From positions 1 through 64,000 of the forward strand of contig NZ_AUEZ01000046.1 of assembly GCF_000426245.1 (NCBI RefSeq): DNA of 64,000 nt. The letters are read 5' to 3'. Every line of letters begins with the position of its first letter. The first letter of the stretch is position 1. The notes beneath the pieces are model-generated. The model did not search any database and was not told the DNA's origin. It was given only the letters and a program-made list of their open reading frames with translations. The position numbers were made by a program, and so were the translations under genes. The stretch is from Bradyrhizobium sp. Ai1a-2. Lineage in GTDB: Bacteria > Pseudomonadota > Alphaproteobacteria > Rhizobiales > Xanthobacteraceae. This document shows, piece after piece, positions 33,040 to 41,015 of the stretch.

Positions 33040-35739
33040 TTAGTTCGCAACTGCCAACGGATGTTGATCTGGGCTGGACGCTCCCGTCTGCGCGATCAGC
33101 CGCTTCAATTCCGGGATGCAGGAGCCGCAATTGGTGCCGGCCTTGAGCTTCGCGCCGATCTCTGCCGGCGAACGCGCGCCGCCGGCGATCGCATCGCAGA
33201 TCGTGGCACGGCCAACGTCGAAGCAGGCGCAGACGACCGGGCCGGCATTGGCAAGGCCGTCTGCCGATTTGCCCGACAGCAGCATGCGGCGTTGCGCATC
33301 GCTGAGCGCATCGGCGACAAACAGGCTTTTCACCACGTTCCAGTCGCCGGCATCATCAGCGGGGCCGATGAACAGGCAGGTCTCGATATGGTCGTCCTTG
33401 AAGGAGGCGCCGCGGTAGATGCCGCCGCCGAAATCCTTGTATTCGGCGAGATCGCCCTCGGTGCTCATCCTGAGCCAGAGCTGCCAGCCCAACAGGTCGG
33501 CGTTGTCAGCGAACAGATAGCCGTGGCCGCCATTGACCGCAACGCGCGCGACCCAGGCATGAACAGGCAATTGCAGCGGCTGGCGCGACAGCGCGAAGCC
33601 GCGGAACACATATTCGTACGGCGCGATCGAGGCCGGCGTCGCCTTGTTCTCGGGCTGGCCGGAGAACGGATCGGTGAAGGGCGCAACCAGCGATCCGACG
33701 CGGGCGCCGGTCGCGGTGGCCTCGCTCCAATGGATCGGTGCGAACAGCATGCCGCGCTGCTGGCGCTCGCTGACGACGACGCGGAGCGTGCATTGCCCGT
33801 AATCGGTGGTGACGCGGGCAAAACTGCCGTCGGCAACGCCGTAGCGCAGCGCATCATCAGGGTGAACCTCCACGAACGGCTCGGGCAGATGCTGGCCGAG
33901 CCTCGGGCTCTCGCCGGTGCGCGTCATCGTGTGCCACTGGTCGCGGATGCGACCGGTGTTGAGGCGCAACGGCCGCGCTGGCGTCGTCTCGGTCCGCAGC
34001 GCCGGAATCTCCGGCGCGACGAAGCGCGCCTTGCGATCGTTGGCGAAGAAGCCGCCTTCGGCGAAGAAGCGCTGCTGCGGCGACGCATCCTGTCGCATTG
34101 GCCATTGCACCGGCGCCATCGCGTCAAAAGCATCGTCCGACAACGACGTCAGCGCGCCGATATCGAAATCTCTGATGCCATTGTTCTCGAACGCCGACAG
34201 CGCCGCGTGCTCGCGGAAGATGTCCGCGGCGGACTTGAAGTCGAAGGCGGAACCGAAACCGAGCCGCCTTGCGACCTCGCAAAGGATCCACCAGTCCGGC
34301 TGCGCTTCGCCAGGAGACTCGAGGAACGCGCGCTGGCGCGAGATGCGGCGCTCGGAATTGGTCACTGTCCCGGATTTCTCGCCCCAGGCCTGCGCCGGCA
34401 ACAGCACATGCACCCCGGCATCGACGGTGTCGTTGGAGCGGACATTCTCCGACACCACCAATAATTCGAGCTTCTTCAACGCTTCGCGCGCGGCATCGGC
34501 ATCCGGAAGCGAAACCGCCGGGTTGGTGCCCATCACCCACAACGCCTTGATCTCGCCGCGCCTGATCGCCTCGAACATCTGCACCGCTTTCAGGCCCTCA
34601 TGGGTGGCGATGCGCGGCGCCTTCCAGAACCGGCGGACGCGGTCGATATCCGGCGGCGTGAATGCCATGTGGGCGGCGAGCTGGTTGGCGAGACCGCCGA
34701 CTTCGCGCCCGCCCATCGCATTTGGCTGTCCCGTCAGCGAGAACGGCGACGCGCCGACCTTGCCGATGCGGCCCGTGGCGAGGTGGCAGTTGAGGATGGC
34801 GTTGACCTTGTCGGTGCCCTGCGCCGACTGGTTGACGCCCTGCGAATACAGGGTCACCACGCGGGGCGTGTTGGCGAACATCTTGAAGAACGCGGCGACG
34901 TCCTGCTCCGAGAGGCCGGTGGCGAGCGCCGTCGCGGCGGCGCTGCCGGCCATGCCGCGGGCGCGGGCCAGCGCCTCGTCGAAGCCGCTCGTGTAGTGGT
35001 CGATATAGGTTTGATCGAGCGCGCCGGCATCAGTGAGATGCACCAGCAGGCCGCAGAACAGCGCGGTGTCGGTGCCGGGCTTCAGGCCGAGGAACAGGTC
35101 GGCATCTTCTGATGTATCGGTGCGGCGCGGATCGATCACCACAATGCGCGCGCCGCGCTGCTGCTTGTTGGCGAGCATGCGCTGGAACAGCACCGGATGG
35201 CACCAGGCGGCGTTGGAGCCGACCAGCACCAGGAGGTCAGCCTGTTCGAGATCCTCGTAACAGCCGGGCACAGTGTCGGCGCCAAAGGCACGGCGATGGC
35301 CGGCCACGGAGGACGACATGCACAGCCGCGAATTGGTGTCGACATTGGCGCTGCCGATGAAGCCCTTCATCAGCTTGTTGGCGACGTAGTAATCCTCCGT
35401 CAGCAACTGCCCGGAGAGATAGAACGCGACCGCGCCGGGGCCATCGCGCGCGATGATGTGCTTGAAGCGGTGCGCAACATGGTCGAGCGCGTCGCTCCAG
35501 GCGATGCGCTCCATCCCCTTGTCGCAGCGGATCATCGGATGAAGCAGCCGGTTCGACAGCCCGAGTGTTTCGCCGAGCGCGGAGCCCTTCGAGCAAAGCC
35601 GGCCGAAATTGGCGGGATGATCGGGATCGCCCGCGATCGCGGCGCCGCCCTTGCCGTCCGGCGTCGCCAGCACGCCGCAGCCGACGCCGCAATAGGCGCA
35701 GGAGGTCTTGACGGTGTGAAGCGCTGGATCGGCGGTCAT
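33040..35739 (-). CDS. nasC: Assimilatory nitrate reductase catalytic subunit with C-terminal [2Fe-2S] domain
   Basis: 899 residues. The N-terminal [4Fe-4S] cluster uses C14, C17, C21 and C49 (TSCAYCGVGCGV, GRLCSKGSALGE). The Mo-bis-MGD domains follow (NSRLCMSSSVAGHRRAFGAD, VLVGSNAAWCHPVLF, GVNQSAQGTDKVNAILNCHL). The end carries a BFD-like [2Fe-2S] domain (VVCACFDVGRATICDAI, TNCGSCIPELKRLI). This is the cytoplasmic NADH-linked assimilatory type; no Tat signal is present. Its start overlaps the stop of the flavoprotein gene by 4 bases, consistent with electron delivery from that protein. I name it nasC after the Bradyrhizobium nas cluster. Confidence 0.93.
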   Translation of the reverse strand: MTADPALHTVKTSCAYCGVGCGVLATPDGKGGAAIAGDPDHPANFGRLCSKGSALGETLGLSNRLLHPMIRCDKGMERIAWSDALDHVAHRFKHIIARDGPGAVAFYLSGQLLTEDYYVANKLMKGFIGSANVDTNSRLCMSSSVAGHRRAFGADTVPGCYEDLEQADLLVLVGSNAAWCHPVLFQRMLANKQQRGARIVVIDPRRTDTSEDADLFLGLKPGTDTALFCGLLVHLTDAGALDQTYIDHYTSGFDEALARARGMAGSAAATALATGLSEQDVAAFFKMFANTPRVVTLYSQGVNQSAQGTDKVNAILNCHLATGRIGKVGASPFSLTGQPNAMGGREVGGLANQLAAHMAFTPPDIDRVRRFWKAPRIATHEGLKAVQMFEAIRRGEIKALWVMGTNPAVSLPDADAAREALKKLELLVVSENVRSNDTVDAGVHVLLPAQAWGEKSGTVTNSERRISRQRAFLESPGEAQPDWWILCEVARRLGFGSAFDFKSAADIFREHAALSAFENNGIRDFDIGALTSLSDDAFDAMAPVQWPMRQDASPQQRFFAEGGFFANDRKARFVAPEIPALRTETTPARPLRLNTGRIRDQWHTMTRTGESPRLGQHLPEPFVEVHPDDALRYGVADGSFARVTTDYGQCTLRVVVSERQQRGMLFAPIHWSEATATGARVGSLVAPFTDPFSGQPENKATPASIAPYEYVFRGFALSRQPLQLPVHAWVARVAVNGGHGYLFADNADLLGWQLWLRMSTEGDLAEYKDFGGGIYRGASFKDDHIETCLFIGPADDAGDWNVVKSLFVADALSDAQRRMLLSGKSADGLANAGPVVCACFDVGRATICDAIAGGARSPAEIGAKLKAGTNCGSCIPELKRLIAQTGASSPDQHPLAVAN

Positions 35740-36944
35740 GCCGCCTCCGCCAGCGAACGGCCGAACATCATGTCGCCGCGGATCTTGGCAATCGGCCTCC
35801 CGCTGCGGATCAGGTCGAGATACCAGAGCGCATCTGACGTGTCGCCGATCAGGACCGCACCGGTCAGCCGCCCGTCTGCAATCACCAGCTTCTTGTAGGT
35901 ACCGTGGTTAACGTCGCTGAACACGATGCTCTCGCTGCCTTCGGCGCCCATGAAATCGCCGGCGGAAAACACGCTGACACCGGACACTTTCAAATTGGTT
36001 GCGACGATGCTGCCGCCATAGGCGACATCCTGGCCGGCAAGATGCCGCGCCAGCACCCGCGCCTGCTCATAGGCGGGCTCGACCAGGCCATAGCAGATGC
36101 CCCGATGTTCGGCGCATTCGCCGATCGCAAACACGCCTTCCGCAGCGGTCTGTAAGCAATCGTCAACCACGATGCCGCGATTGACGGCAATGCCGGCTTC
36201 CTTTGCCAACGCGATGTTGGGCCGGATGCCGGCGGCAAAGATCACCGCGTCCGCCTTGATCAGGCGTCCATCCGCAAGCTCGACGCCTTCGACGCGGCTT
36301 TCGCCATGGATGCGCGCTGTGCTGGCCTCGAGCAGGATCTCGATGCCCTTCTGCTCGACCAGCGATTTCAGGAGCGCGCCTGCCGGAGCATCGAGCTGGC
36401 GCTCCATCAGCCGGTCCATCAGGTGCACCAGCGTCACCGGCGCGCCGGCCTTTGCAAGCCCATAGGCCGCTTCAAGCCCGAGCAATCCGCCGCCGATCAC
36501 GACCACGCGCGTCTTGCGCGCGGCGAGCGCGAGCAAGAGGTCGACATCGCGGCTGTCGCGAAACGTGTGCACGCCGGCGAGATCGGCGCCGGGCACGTTG
36601 AGCCGCAGCGCCGACGAGCCGGTGGTCAAGACCAGCTTCGAGAAGGCGATGCTCTCCTCGCCTTCGATCTTCAGCTCGCGGCGGCCGACATCGATCTCGG
36701 TGGCGATGCAGCCATATTTCAGCGTGACGCCGCGGTCGCGCCACCACGAGGCCGGCTGCAGCTCGATATCCTGCGACGTGGTCTCGCCGGCAAGGACCGA
36801 GGACAGCAGCACGCGGTTATAGGCCAGCCGTGGCTCGCTGCCGATCACGGCGATGGCGTAGCGTCCGAGCGCCACCTTCGACAATTCGTCGACCAGGCGC
36901 GCGGCCGCCATCCCGTTGCCGACAATGACCAGCGGTTCGCTCAC
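35736..36944 (-). CDS. flp: FAD/NAD(P)H-dependent oxidoreductase of the nitrate-assimilation cluster (Flp-like)
   Basis: 402 residues. FAD-binding VIVGNGMAAARLVDELSKVA, NAD(P)-binding VVVIGGGLLGLEAAYGLAKA and FAD-binding GVFAIGECAEHRG place it in the NirB-N/rubredoxin-reductase group. In B. diazoefficiens the equivalent Flp is reported to serve both nitrate reductase and haemoglobin; position between those two genes here supports the same role. No Cys-rich or nitrite-reductase domains follow, so it is not a truncated NirB. It starts 10 bases after the haemoglobin gene. Confidence 0.9.
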   Translation of the reverse strand: MSEPLVIVGNGMAAARLVDELSKVALGRYAIAVIGSEPRLAYNRVLLSSVLAGETTSQDIELQPASWWRDRGVTLKYGCIATEIDVGRRELKIEGEESIAFSKLVLTTGSSALRLNVPGADLAGVHTFRDSRDVDLLLALAARKTRVVVIGGGLLGLEAAYGLAKAGAPVTLVHLMDRLMERQLDAPAGALLKSLVEQKGIEILLEASTARIHGESRVEGVELADGRLIKADAVIFAAGIRPNIALAKEAGIAVNRGIVVDDCLQTAAEGVFAIGECAEHRGICYGLVEPAYEQARVLARHLAGQDVAYGGSIVATNLKVSGVSVFSAGDFMGAEGSESIVFSDVNHGTYKKLVIADGRLTGAVLIGDTSDALWYLDLIRSGRPIAKIRGDMMFGRSLAEAA

Positions 36945-36954
36945 GGCACTTCCT

Positions 36955-37380
36955 CTAGTTGGCGGCCTGAGTGCCGCCGTAGGCTTCCGAAATCATGTAG
37001 CCGGACAACGTGCCATAGGCCGCGATCCAGGCTTCGGCGACTTCCGACGTCCAGGCGTCGCCGAGCCCTTTCTCCAAGGTCCACAACAGCGCGCCACCGA
37101 CAACCGGATAGTGCTCCGGCTTGGTCCCGTAGCTCACATGCCGCTTGGCGAGCGCGCTTGCGGCGGGCAGCACGGCTTGCAGATTGCTGAGGCCGTTCAC
37201 CACCACAGCCAGAACCGCCATCAGTTTCTTGCGCTGCTCGCTCATGTCGTCCGGAAACATCGCCCTCACCGTCGGCGCGACCTCGAACAGGCGATCGTAG
37301 AAGATCATCGCGGCCTGCTCGGAGATCGGCGCAACTTTCGAGAAACTCTCCTGCACCAGTTTGACCTGCTCCGGTGTCAT
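36955..37380 (-). CDS. bjgb: Single-domain bacterial haemoglobin
   Basis: 141 residues from MTPEQVKLVQESFSKVAPIS; the ATG at 37380 has GGAGAAAG upstream, while earlier in-frame ATGs do not. It is a flavohaemoglobin-type globin without the reductase domain: Tyr B10 is Y28 (MIFYDRLF), the proximal His is H81 (LAKRHVSYG), and PEHYPVVGGALLWTLEKGLG follows. In the B. diazoefficiens nas cluster the homologue Bjgb is known to help remove nitric oxide made during nitrate assimilation. Its neighbour, the flavoprotein at 35736, is the likely electron donor. Confidence 0.93.
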   Translation of the reverse strand: MTPEQVKLVQESFSKVAPISEQAAMIFYDRLFEVAPTVRAMFPDDMSEQRKKLMAVLAVVVNGLSNLQAVLPAASALAKRHVSYGTKPEHYPVVGGALLWTLEKGLGDAWTSEVAEAWIAAYGTLSGYMISEAYGGTQAAN

Positions 37381-37518
37381 TGCTTTCTCCATCTCCACTC
37401 GTCATGTGCGGGTTTGACCCGCGCATCCATCGCAAAGAATCTTCCGCCTTCGATGGATTGCCGGGTGATTTGTGCGAAGACGCGCTTCGCGCTCCAGCCC
37501 GCCAATGACGACTGCGGA

Positions 37519-38313
37519 CTACGCCGCCTCGACGAAGCGATGCCGCTCGTAGAGGAATTCCAGCACGCGCTGCCGGCATTTGAGGTAGCCCGGATTGGTC
37601 GCGAGCTCGAGCCGCTTGCGCGGCCGCGCCAGCGGCACTTCCAGCACTTCACCGATCCGTGCGCTCGGACCGTTGGTCATCATGACGATGCGGTCCGACA
37701 ACAGCACCGCCTCGTCGACGTCATGGGTGATCATCAAAATGGTGTTGCCGAGCTTCTGGTGCAGGGCCATCACGGAATCTTGCAGATGCGCACGGGTGAG
37801 CGCGTCGAGCGCGCCAAAGGGCTCGTCGAGCAGCAGCACCTTCGGCTCCATGGCGAGCGCCCGCGCGATGCCGACGCGCTGCTTCATGCCGCCGGAGATT
37901 TCGTTGGGGCGCTTGTCCTTGGCATGCGCCATCTGCACGAGGTTGAGATTGTGCATCACCCAGGCATCGCGCTCAGCCCGCGTCTTGGTCCTGGCGAACA
38001 CCTTGTCGACACCGAGCTTGACGTTCTCGTAGACCGTCAGCCACGGCAGCAGGCTGTGGTTCTGGAACACGACGGCGCGATCCGGCCCCGGCGAGTTGAC
38101 TTCGCGGTTCTCGAGCAGCACGCCGCCACGCGTGGCGCCGGTGAGGCCAGCCACGATGTTGAGCAGCGTGGACTTGCCGCAGCCGGAATGGCCGATGATC
38201 GAGACGTACTCGCCCTTGTCGATCGTCAGGTTGATGTCCTTCAGAACCTCGGTGGTGGCATTGCCGCGGGTGAAGGTCTTGTCGATGTGGTCGAGCTTCA
38301 GATAGGCCTGCAT
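37519..38313 (-). CDS. nrtC: Nitrate ABC transporter ATP-binding protein
   Basis: 264 residues from MQAYLKLDHIDKTFTRGNAT; the ATG at 38313 has GAGGGGA upstream. Walker A GHSGCGKSTLLNIVAGL, Q-loop VFQNHSLLPWLTVYENVKLG, signature ISGGMKQRVGIARAL and Walker B VLLLDEPFGALDALTRAHLQ identify the NrtD/SsuB/TauB branch. It ends without the extra NrtA-like domain of cyanobacterial NrtC. It is 11 bases downstream of nrtB. Confidence 0.92.
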   Translation of the reverse strand: MQAYLKLDHIDKTFTRGNATTEVLKDINLTIDKGEYVSIIGHSGCGKSTLLNIVAGLTGATRGGVLLENREVNSPGPDRAVVFQNHSLLPWLTVYENVKLGVDKVFARTKTRAERDAWVMHNLNLVQMAHAKDKRPNEISGGMKQRVGIARALAMEPKVLLLDEPFGALDALTRAHLQDSVMALHQKLGNTILMITHDVDEAVLLSDRIVMMTNGPSARIGEVLEVPLARPRKRLELATNPGYLKCRQRVLEFLYERHRFVEAA

Positions 38314-38324
38314 GACATTTCCCC

Positions 38325-39221
38325 TCAGTTCACGGCGGTGCCGCGGGTCACGATCTTCGCGAGTCCCGCGATCAGGCGGTCGAGCACGAAGCCGATGATG
38401 CCGACATAGAACAGCGCCAGGATGATTTCGCTGATGTGCGAGGAATTCCAGGCATCCCAGATGAAGAAGCCGATGCCGACGCCGCCGATCAGCATTTCCG
38501 CCGCAACGATCGCCAGCCACGACAGGCCGATGCCGATGCGAAGACCGGTGAACATATATGGCGCGGCCGCCGGGATCATGATTTTGGTGAAGAACTCGAG
38601 CGGATTGAGCTGCACGACCGCGGCGACGTTGCGGTAATCCTGCGGGATGTTGCGGATGCCGACCGCGGTGTTGATGATGATCGGCCACACCGAGGTGATG
38701 AAGATCACGAAGATCGCCGACGGATGACCGTCGCGGAAGGCGGCGAGCGACAGCGGCAGCCAGGCGAGCGGCGGAATCGTGCGCAGCACCTGGAACAATG
38801 GATCAAGCCCGCGCATCGCCCAGACCGATTGTCCGACCAATGTGCCGAGCGCAATGCCGACGATCGCTGCGATCGAATAGCCGTAGGCGACGCGCTGCAG
38901 GCTCGCCGACAGGTGCCAGAACAGACCCTTGTCGATGCCGCCATGATCGAAGAACGGATCGAAGATCAGTTCCCTGGTATCGCTGAACACGCGCGAGGGC
39001 GGCGGCAGTGCCGAGCCGGCGCGCCGGCAGATCAGTTCCCAGACCACGAGCAGGAGCGCGACGACGATCAGCGGCGGCACCACGCGCACCGCAGCCTCCC
39101 TCGCCATTTTGATATACTTCTCGGACTGCGGCGCACGCTTCGGCGTCATGGTCACGACCGGTGCGGACGCGACCGGAAGCGCCGTCATCGCGGCGTCGGT
39201 TTTCACTGCAGGCATAGACAT
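38325..39221 (-). CDS. nrtB: Nitrate ABC transporter permease
   Basis: 298 residues with a ~45-residue cytosolic lead (MSMPAVKTDAAMTALPVASA) and about six helices (VVPPLIVVALLLVVWELICR, AYGYSIAAIVGIALGTLVGQ, WLAIVAAEMLIGGVGIGFFI). The AAFRDGHPSAIFVIFITSVW and TAVGIRNIPQDYRNVAAVVQ segments form the EAA-type coupling loop of NrtB proteins. It lies 62 bases after nrtA. Confidence 0.92.
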   Translation of the reverse strand: MSMPAVKTDAAMTALPVASAPVVTMTPKRAPQSEKYIKMAREAAVRVVPPLIVVALLLVVWELICRRAGSALPPPSRVFSDTRELIFDPFFDHGGIDKGLFWHLSASLQRVAYGYSIAAIVGIALGTLVGQSVWAMRGLDPLFQVLRTIPPLAWLPLSLAAFRDGHPSAIFVIFITSVWPIIINTAVGIRNIPQDYRNVAAVVQLNPLEFFTKIMIPAAAPYMFTGLRIGIGLSWLAIVAAEMLIGGVGIGFFIWDAWNSSHISEIILALFYVGIIGFVLDRLIAGLAKIVTRGTAVN

Positions 39222-39283
39222 CGAAAATCTCTCTCCGTGTTCAGATGGCAGGCCACGCGCGGATGCGCGCTGGCCCGCTCGGA

Positions 39284-40600
39284 TCAGACGTCAACACGCT
39301 TGATGGACAGCGACTTCAGATAGGCCGACGGATTCTCGGGATCGAACACCTTGCCGTCGAAGAAGGTCTCCTTGCCGCGCGAGGTCGAGGTCGGAATTTC
39401 GGACGCGGGCACGCCCATTTCCTTGGCCGCCTCGCGCCACATATCTTCGCGATTGACCTTGGCGATCAGCGCCTTGGTGTCGAAGCCCGCTTCATATTTG
39501 CCCCAGCGGATGTCTTCGGTGAGGAACCAGAGATCGTGACTCTGGAACGGATAGGACGCGAAGTCGCGCCAGTACTTCATGATGTGCGGCGAGTTCTCGA
39601 CCACCTTGCCGGGGATGCCGTAGTCGAACTTGCCCGCGCTGCGATCATAGACGTCCTCGACGGGGCAATTCATCCATTGCCGCTTGCCCATGATCGAGGC
39701 GAGTTCCTGCTTGTTCTCCGCCTTGTCGGACCATTGCTGAGCTTCCATCACTGCCATCAGCAGCGCCTTGGCGGCTTTCGGATATTTGTCGACGAAAGCG
39801 GCGCGCATGCCGAACGACTTTTCCGGATGCTTATTCCATATTTCCCCGGTCGTGACGGCGGTGTAGCCGATGCGCTGGTGGATCAACTGCAGATTCCAGG
39901 GCTCGCCGACGCAAAAGCAATCCATGGTGCCGACCTTCATATTGGCGACCATCTGCGGCGGCGGGACAACGATGGTCTCGATGTCCTTGTCCGGATCGAT
40001 GCCACCGGCCGCGAGCCAATAGCGAATCCAGAGATCATGGGTGCCGCCTGGGAAGGTCATGGCCGCCTTCACGGCCTTGCCGGAAGCTTTCTTCTTTTCC
40101 AGCGCCGCCTTGAACGGCGTGGCGTCGACGCCGAGCTTGAGATCGGCGTATTCGGCGGCGACCGAGATGCACTGACTGTCGAGGTTGAGCCGCGCCAGGA
40201 TGTACATCGGCGTCGGCTGGTTGTTCTGCGTCACCTTGCCAGCCGAGATCAGGTAAGGCATCGGGGTGAGGATATGCGCGCCGTCGATACCGTTGCCCTC
40301 AGAGCCGAGCACGAGATTGTCGCGCGTCGTGCCCCATGAGGCCTGCTTCTGCACGTCGACATCGGGCATGCCGTATTTGGCGAACATGCCCTTGTCCTTG
40401 GCCACGAACAGCGGGCCGGCGTCACTGAGCGCGATGAAGCCGAGCTTGGCGCCCTTCACCTCGGGACCCGCGCCTTGCGCGAACGCGCCGGCCGGGAAAT
40501 TCAATCTCGCCGCGGCCAGCAATGCGGCCGTTCCGCTTGCCGCCTTCAGGATCTGGCGGCGGCTGACGCCACGGGAGGTCTCGTTGGTCGGCTTCGTCAT
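39284..40600 (-). CDS. nrtA: Nitrate ABC transporter substrate-binding protein, Tat-exported
   Basis: 438 residues from the ATG at 40600 (MTKPTNETSRGVSRRQILKA). The twin-arginine signal SRRQILKAASGTAALLAAAR is followed by an NrtA/CmpA binding domain: KLGFIALSDAGPLFVAKDKG, GMPDVDVQKQASWGTTRDNL, GTMDCFCVGEPWNLQLIHQR and RAAFVDKYPKAAKALLMAVM. It is the first gene of the nrtABC-bjgb-flp-nasC run, behind a leader of about 145 bases and a sigma-54-like promoter. Confidence 0.94.
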   Translation of the reverse strand: MTKPTNETSRGVSRRQILKAASGTAALLAAARLNFPAGAFAQGAGPEVKGAKLGFIALSDAGPLFVAKDKGMFAKYGMPDVDVQKQASWGTTRDNLVLGSEGNGIDGAHILTPMPYLISAGKVTQNNQPTPMYILARLNLDSQCISVAAEYADLKLGVDATPFKAALEKKKASGKAVKAAMTFPGGTHDLWIRYWLAAGGIDPDKDIETIVVPPPQMVANMKVGTMDCFCVGEPWNLQLIHQRIGYTAVTTGEIWNKHPEKSFGMRAAFVDKYPKAAKALLMAVMEAQQWSDKAENKQELASIMGKRQWMNCPVEDVYDRSAGKFDYGIPGKVVENSPHIMKYWRDFASYPFQSHDLWFLTEDIRWGKYEAGFDTKALIAKVNREDMWREAAKEMGVPASEIPTSTSRGKETFFDGKVFDPENPSAYLKSLSIKRVDV

Positions 40601-40649
40601 GGGTGCAAATGTCCTTTGCGTCTGCATGCCCGTCCGCTTTGTGGCGCCG

Positions 40650-40689
40650 CCCCGAAAGCGCACGGGGTCACGTCCTGGGGAGGCCCCAG
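40650..40689 (-). promoter_or_regulatory. Two hairpins in the nrtA leader
   Basis: On the transcribed strand, CTGGGG-CCT-CCCCAG (40689 to 40675) and CCCCG-N8-CGGGG (40667 to 40650) lie between the putative promoter and nrtA. NasT-dependent leader antitermination is known for B. diazoefficiens nitrate genes, and this position would suit it. The loops do not match the six-base ANTAR loop pattern, however, and no T-run follows either stem. Confidence 0.35.
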
Positions 40690-40755
40690 TCTGGCGGTGT
40701 CACAATTCGGATGATTGGTTTCGAGGGACGGCTTCAATGGCGTCGCAACATAGCT

Positions 40756-40773
40756 ATTCAAGCTTCGTGCCAA
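40756..40773 (-). promoter_or_regulatory. Sigma-54-type promoter of the nrtA operon
   Basis: On the minus strand TTGGCACG-AAGC-TTGAAT matches the -24/-12 consensus TGGCACG-N4-TTGCW except that the -12 GC is GA. It is about 155 bases upstream of the nrtA ATG and about 100 bases downstream of a 33-bp palindrome at enhancer-like distance. Nitrogen-controlled RpoN/NtrC transcription of nitrate assimilation would fit. Confidence 0.55.
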
Positions 40774-40868
40774 GCCGCGACGTTGGAAAAATTCTAAGAA
40801 ATATAATGGGTTGCGAGTTGCATCGGTCAGCGCGGCTCGCCCGGTTCCGCCGCCAAATTTTGCGATTC

Positions 40869-40901
40869 GCTCAATCCTTGTGCGCCGCACAAGAATTGAG
40901 C
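40869..40901. promoter_or_regulatory. 33-bp palindrome at enhancer position upstream of nrtA
   Basis: GCTCAATCCTTGTGC-GCC-GCACAAGAATTGAGC: two 15-base arms with a single mismatch around a 3-base centre. The core TTGTGC-N3-GCAC also occurs between urtA and the kinase gene (27426-27438). It lies ~100 bases upstream of the sigma-54-like element. The orientation (GTGC then GCAC) is opposite to the usual NtrC half-sites, so the binding protein is uncertain. Confidence 0.55.
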
Positions 40902-40917
40902 AGGCCCTGCTTGAGCC

Positions 40918-41006
40918 GTAGCCCGGGTGGAGCGGAGCGCAACCCGGGGACGCCTGCACGCGTGGTTACGAGTGATCCCGGGTTTCGCTGCGCTCCACCC
41001 GGGCTA
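40918..41006. repeat. GTAGCCCGGGTGGAGCG...CCCGGGCTAC repeat, copy 1
   Basis: GTAGCCCGGGTGGAGCGGAG and CTGCGCTCCACCCGGGCTAC are near-perfect inverted arms around AACCCGGGGACGCC...TGATCCCGGGTTTCG. A related copy is at 52027-52117. It sits between nrtA's control region and the 3-prime end of the dioxygenase gene. Confidence 0.88.
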
Positions 41007-41015
41007 CACGTCCCC

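Noticed and set aside
40869..40901. NtrC enhancer site upstream of nrtA
   Set aside because: The half-sites run GTGC then GCAC, opposite to the GCAC...GTGC order of known NtrC sites, so I report a palindrome without naming the protein.
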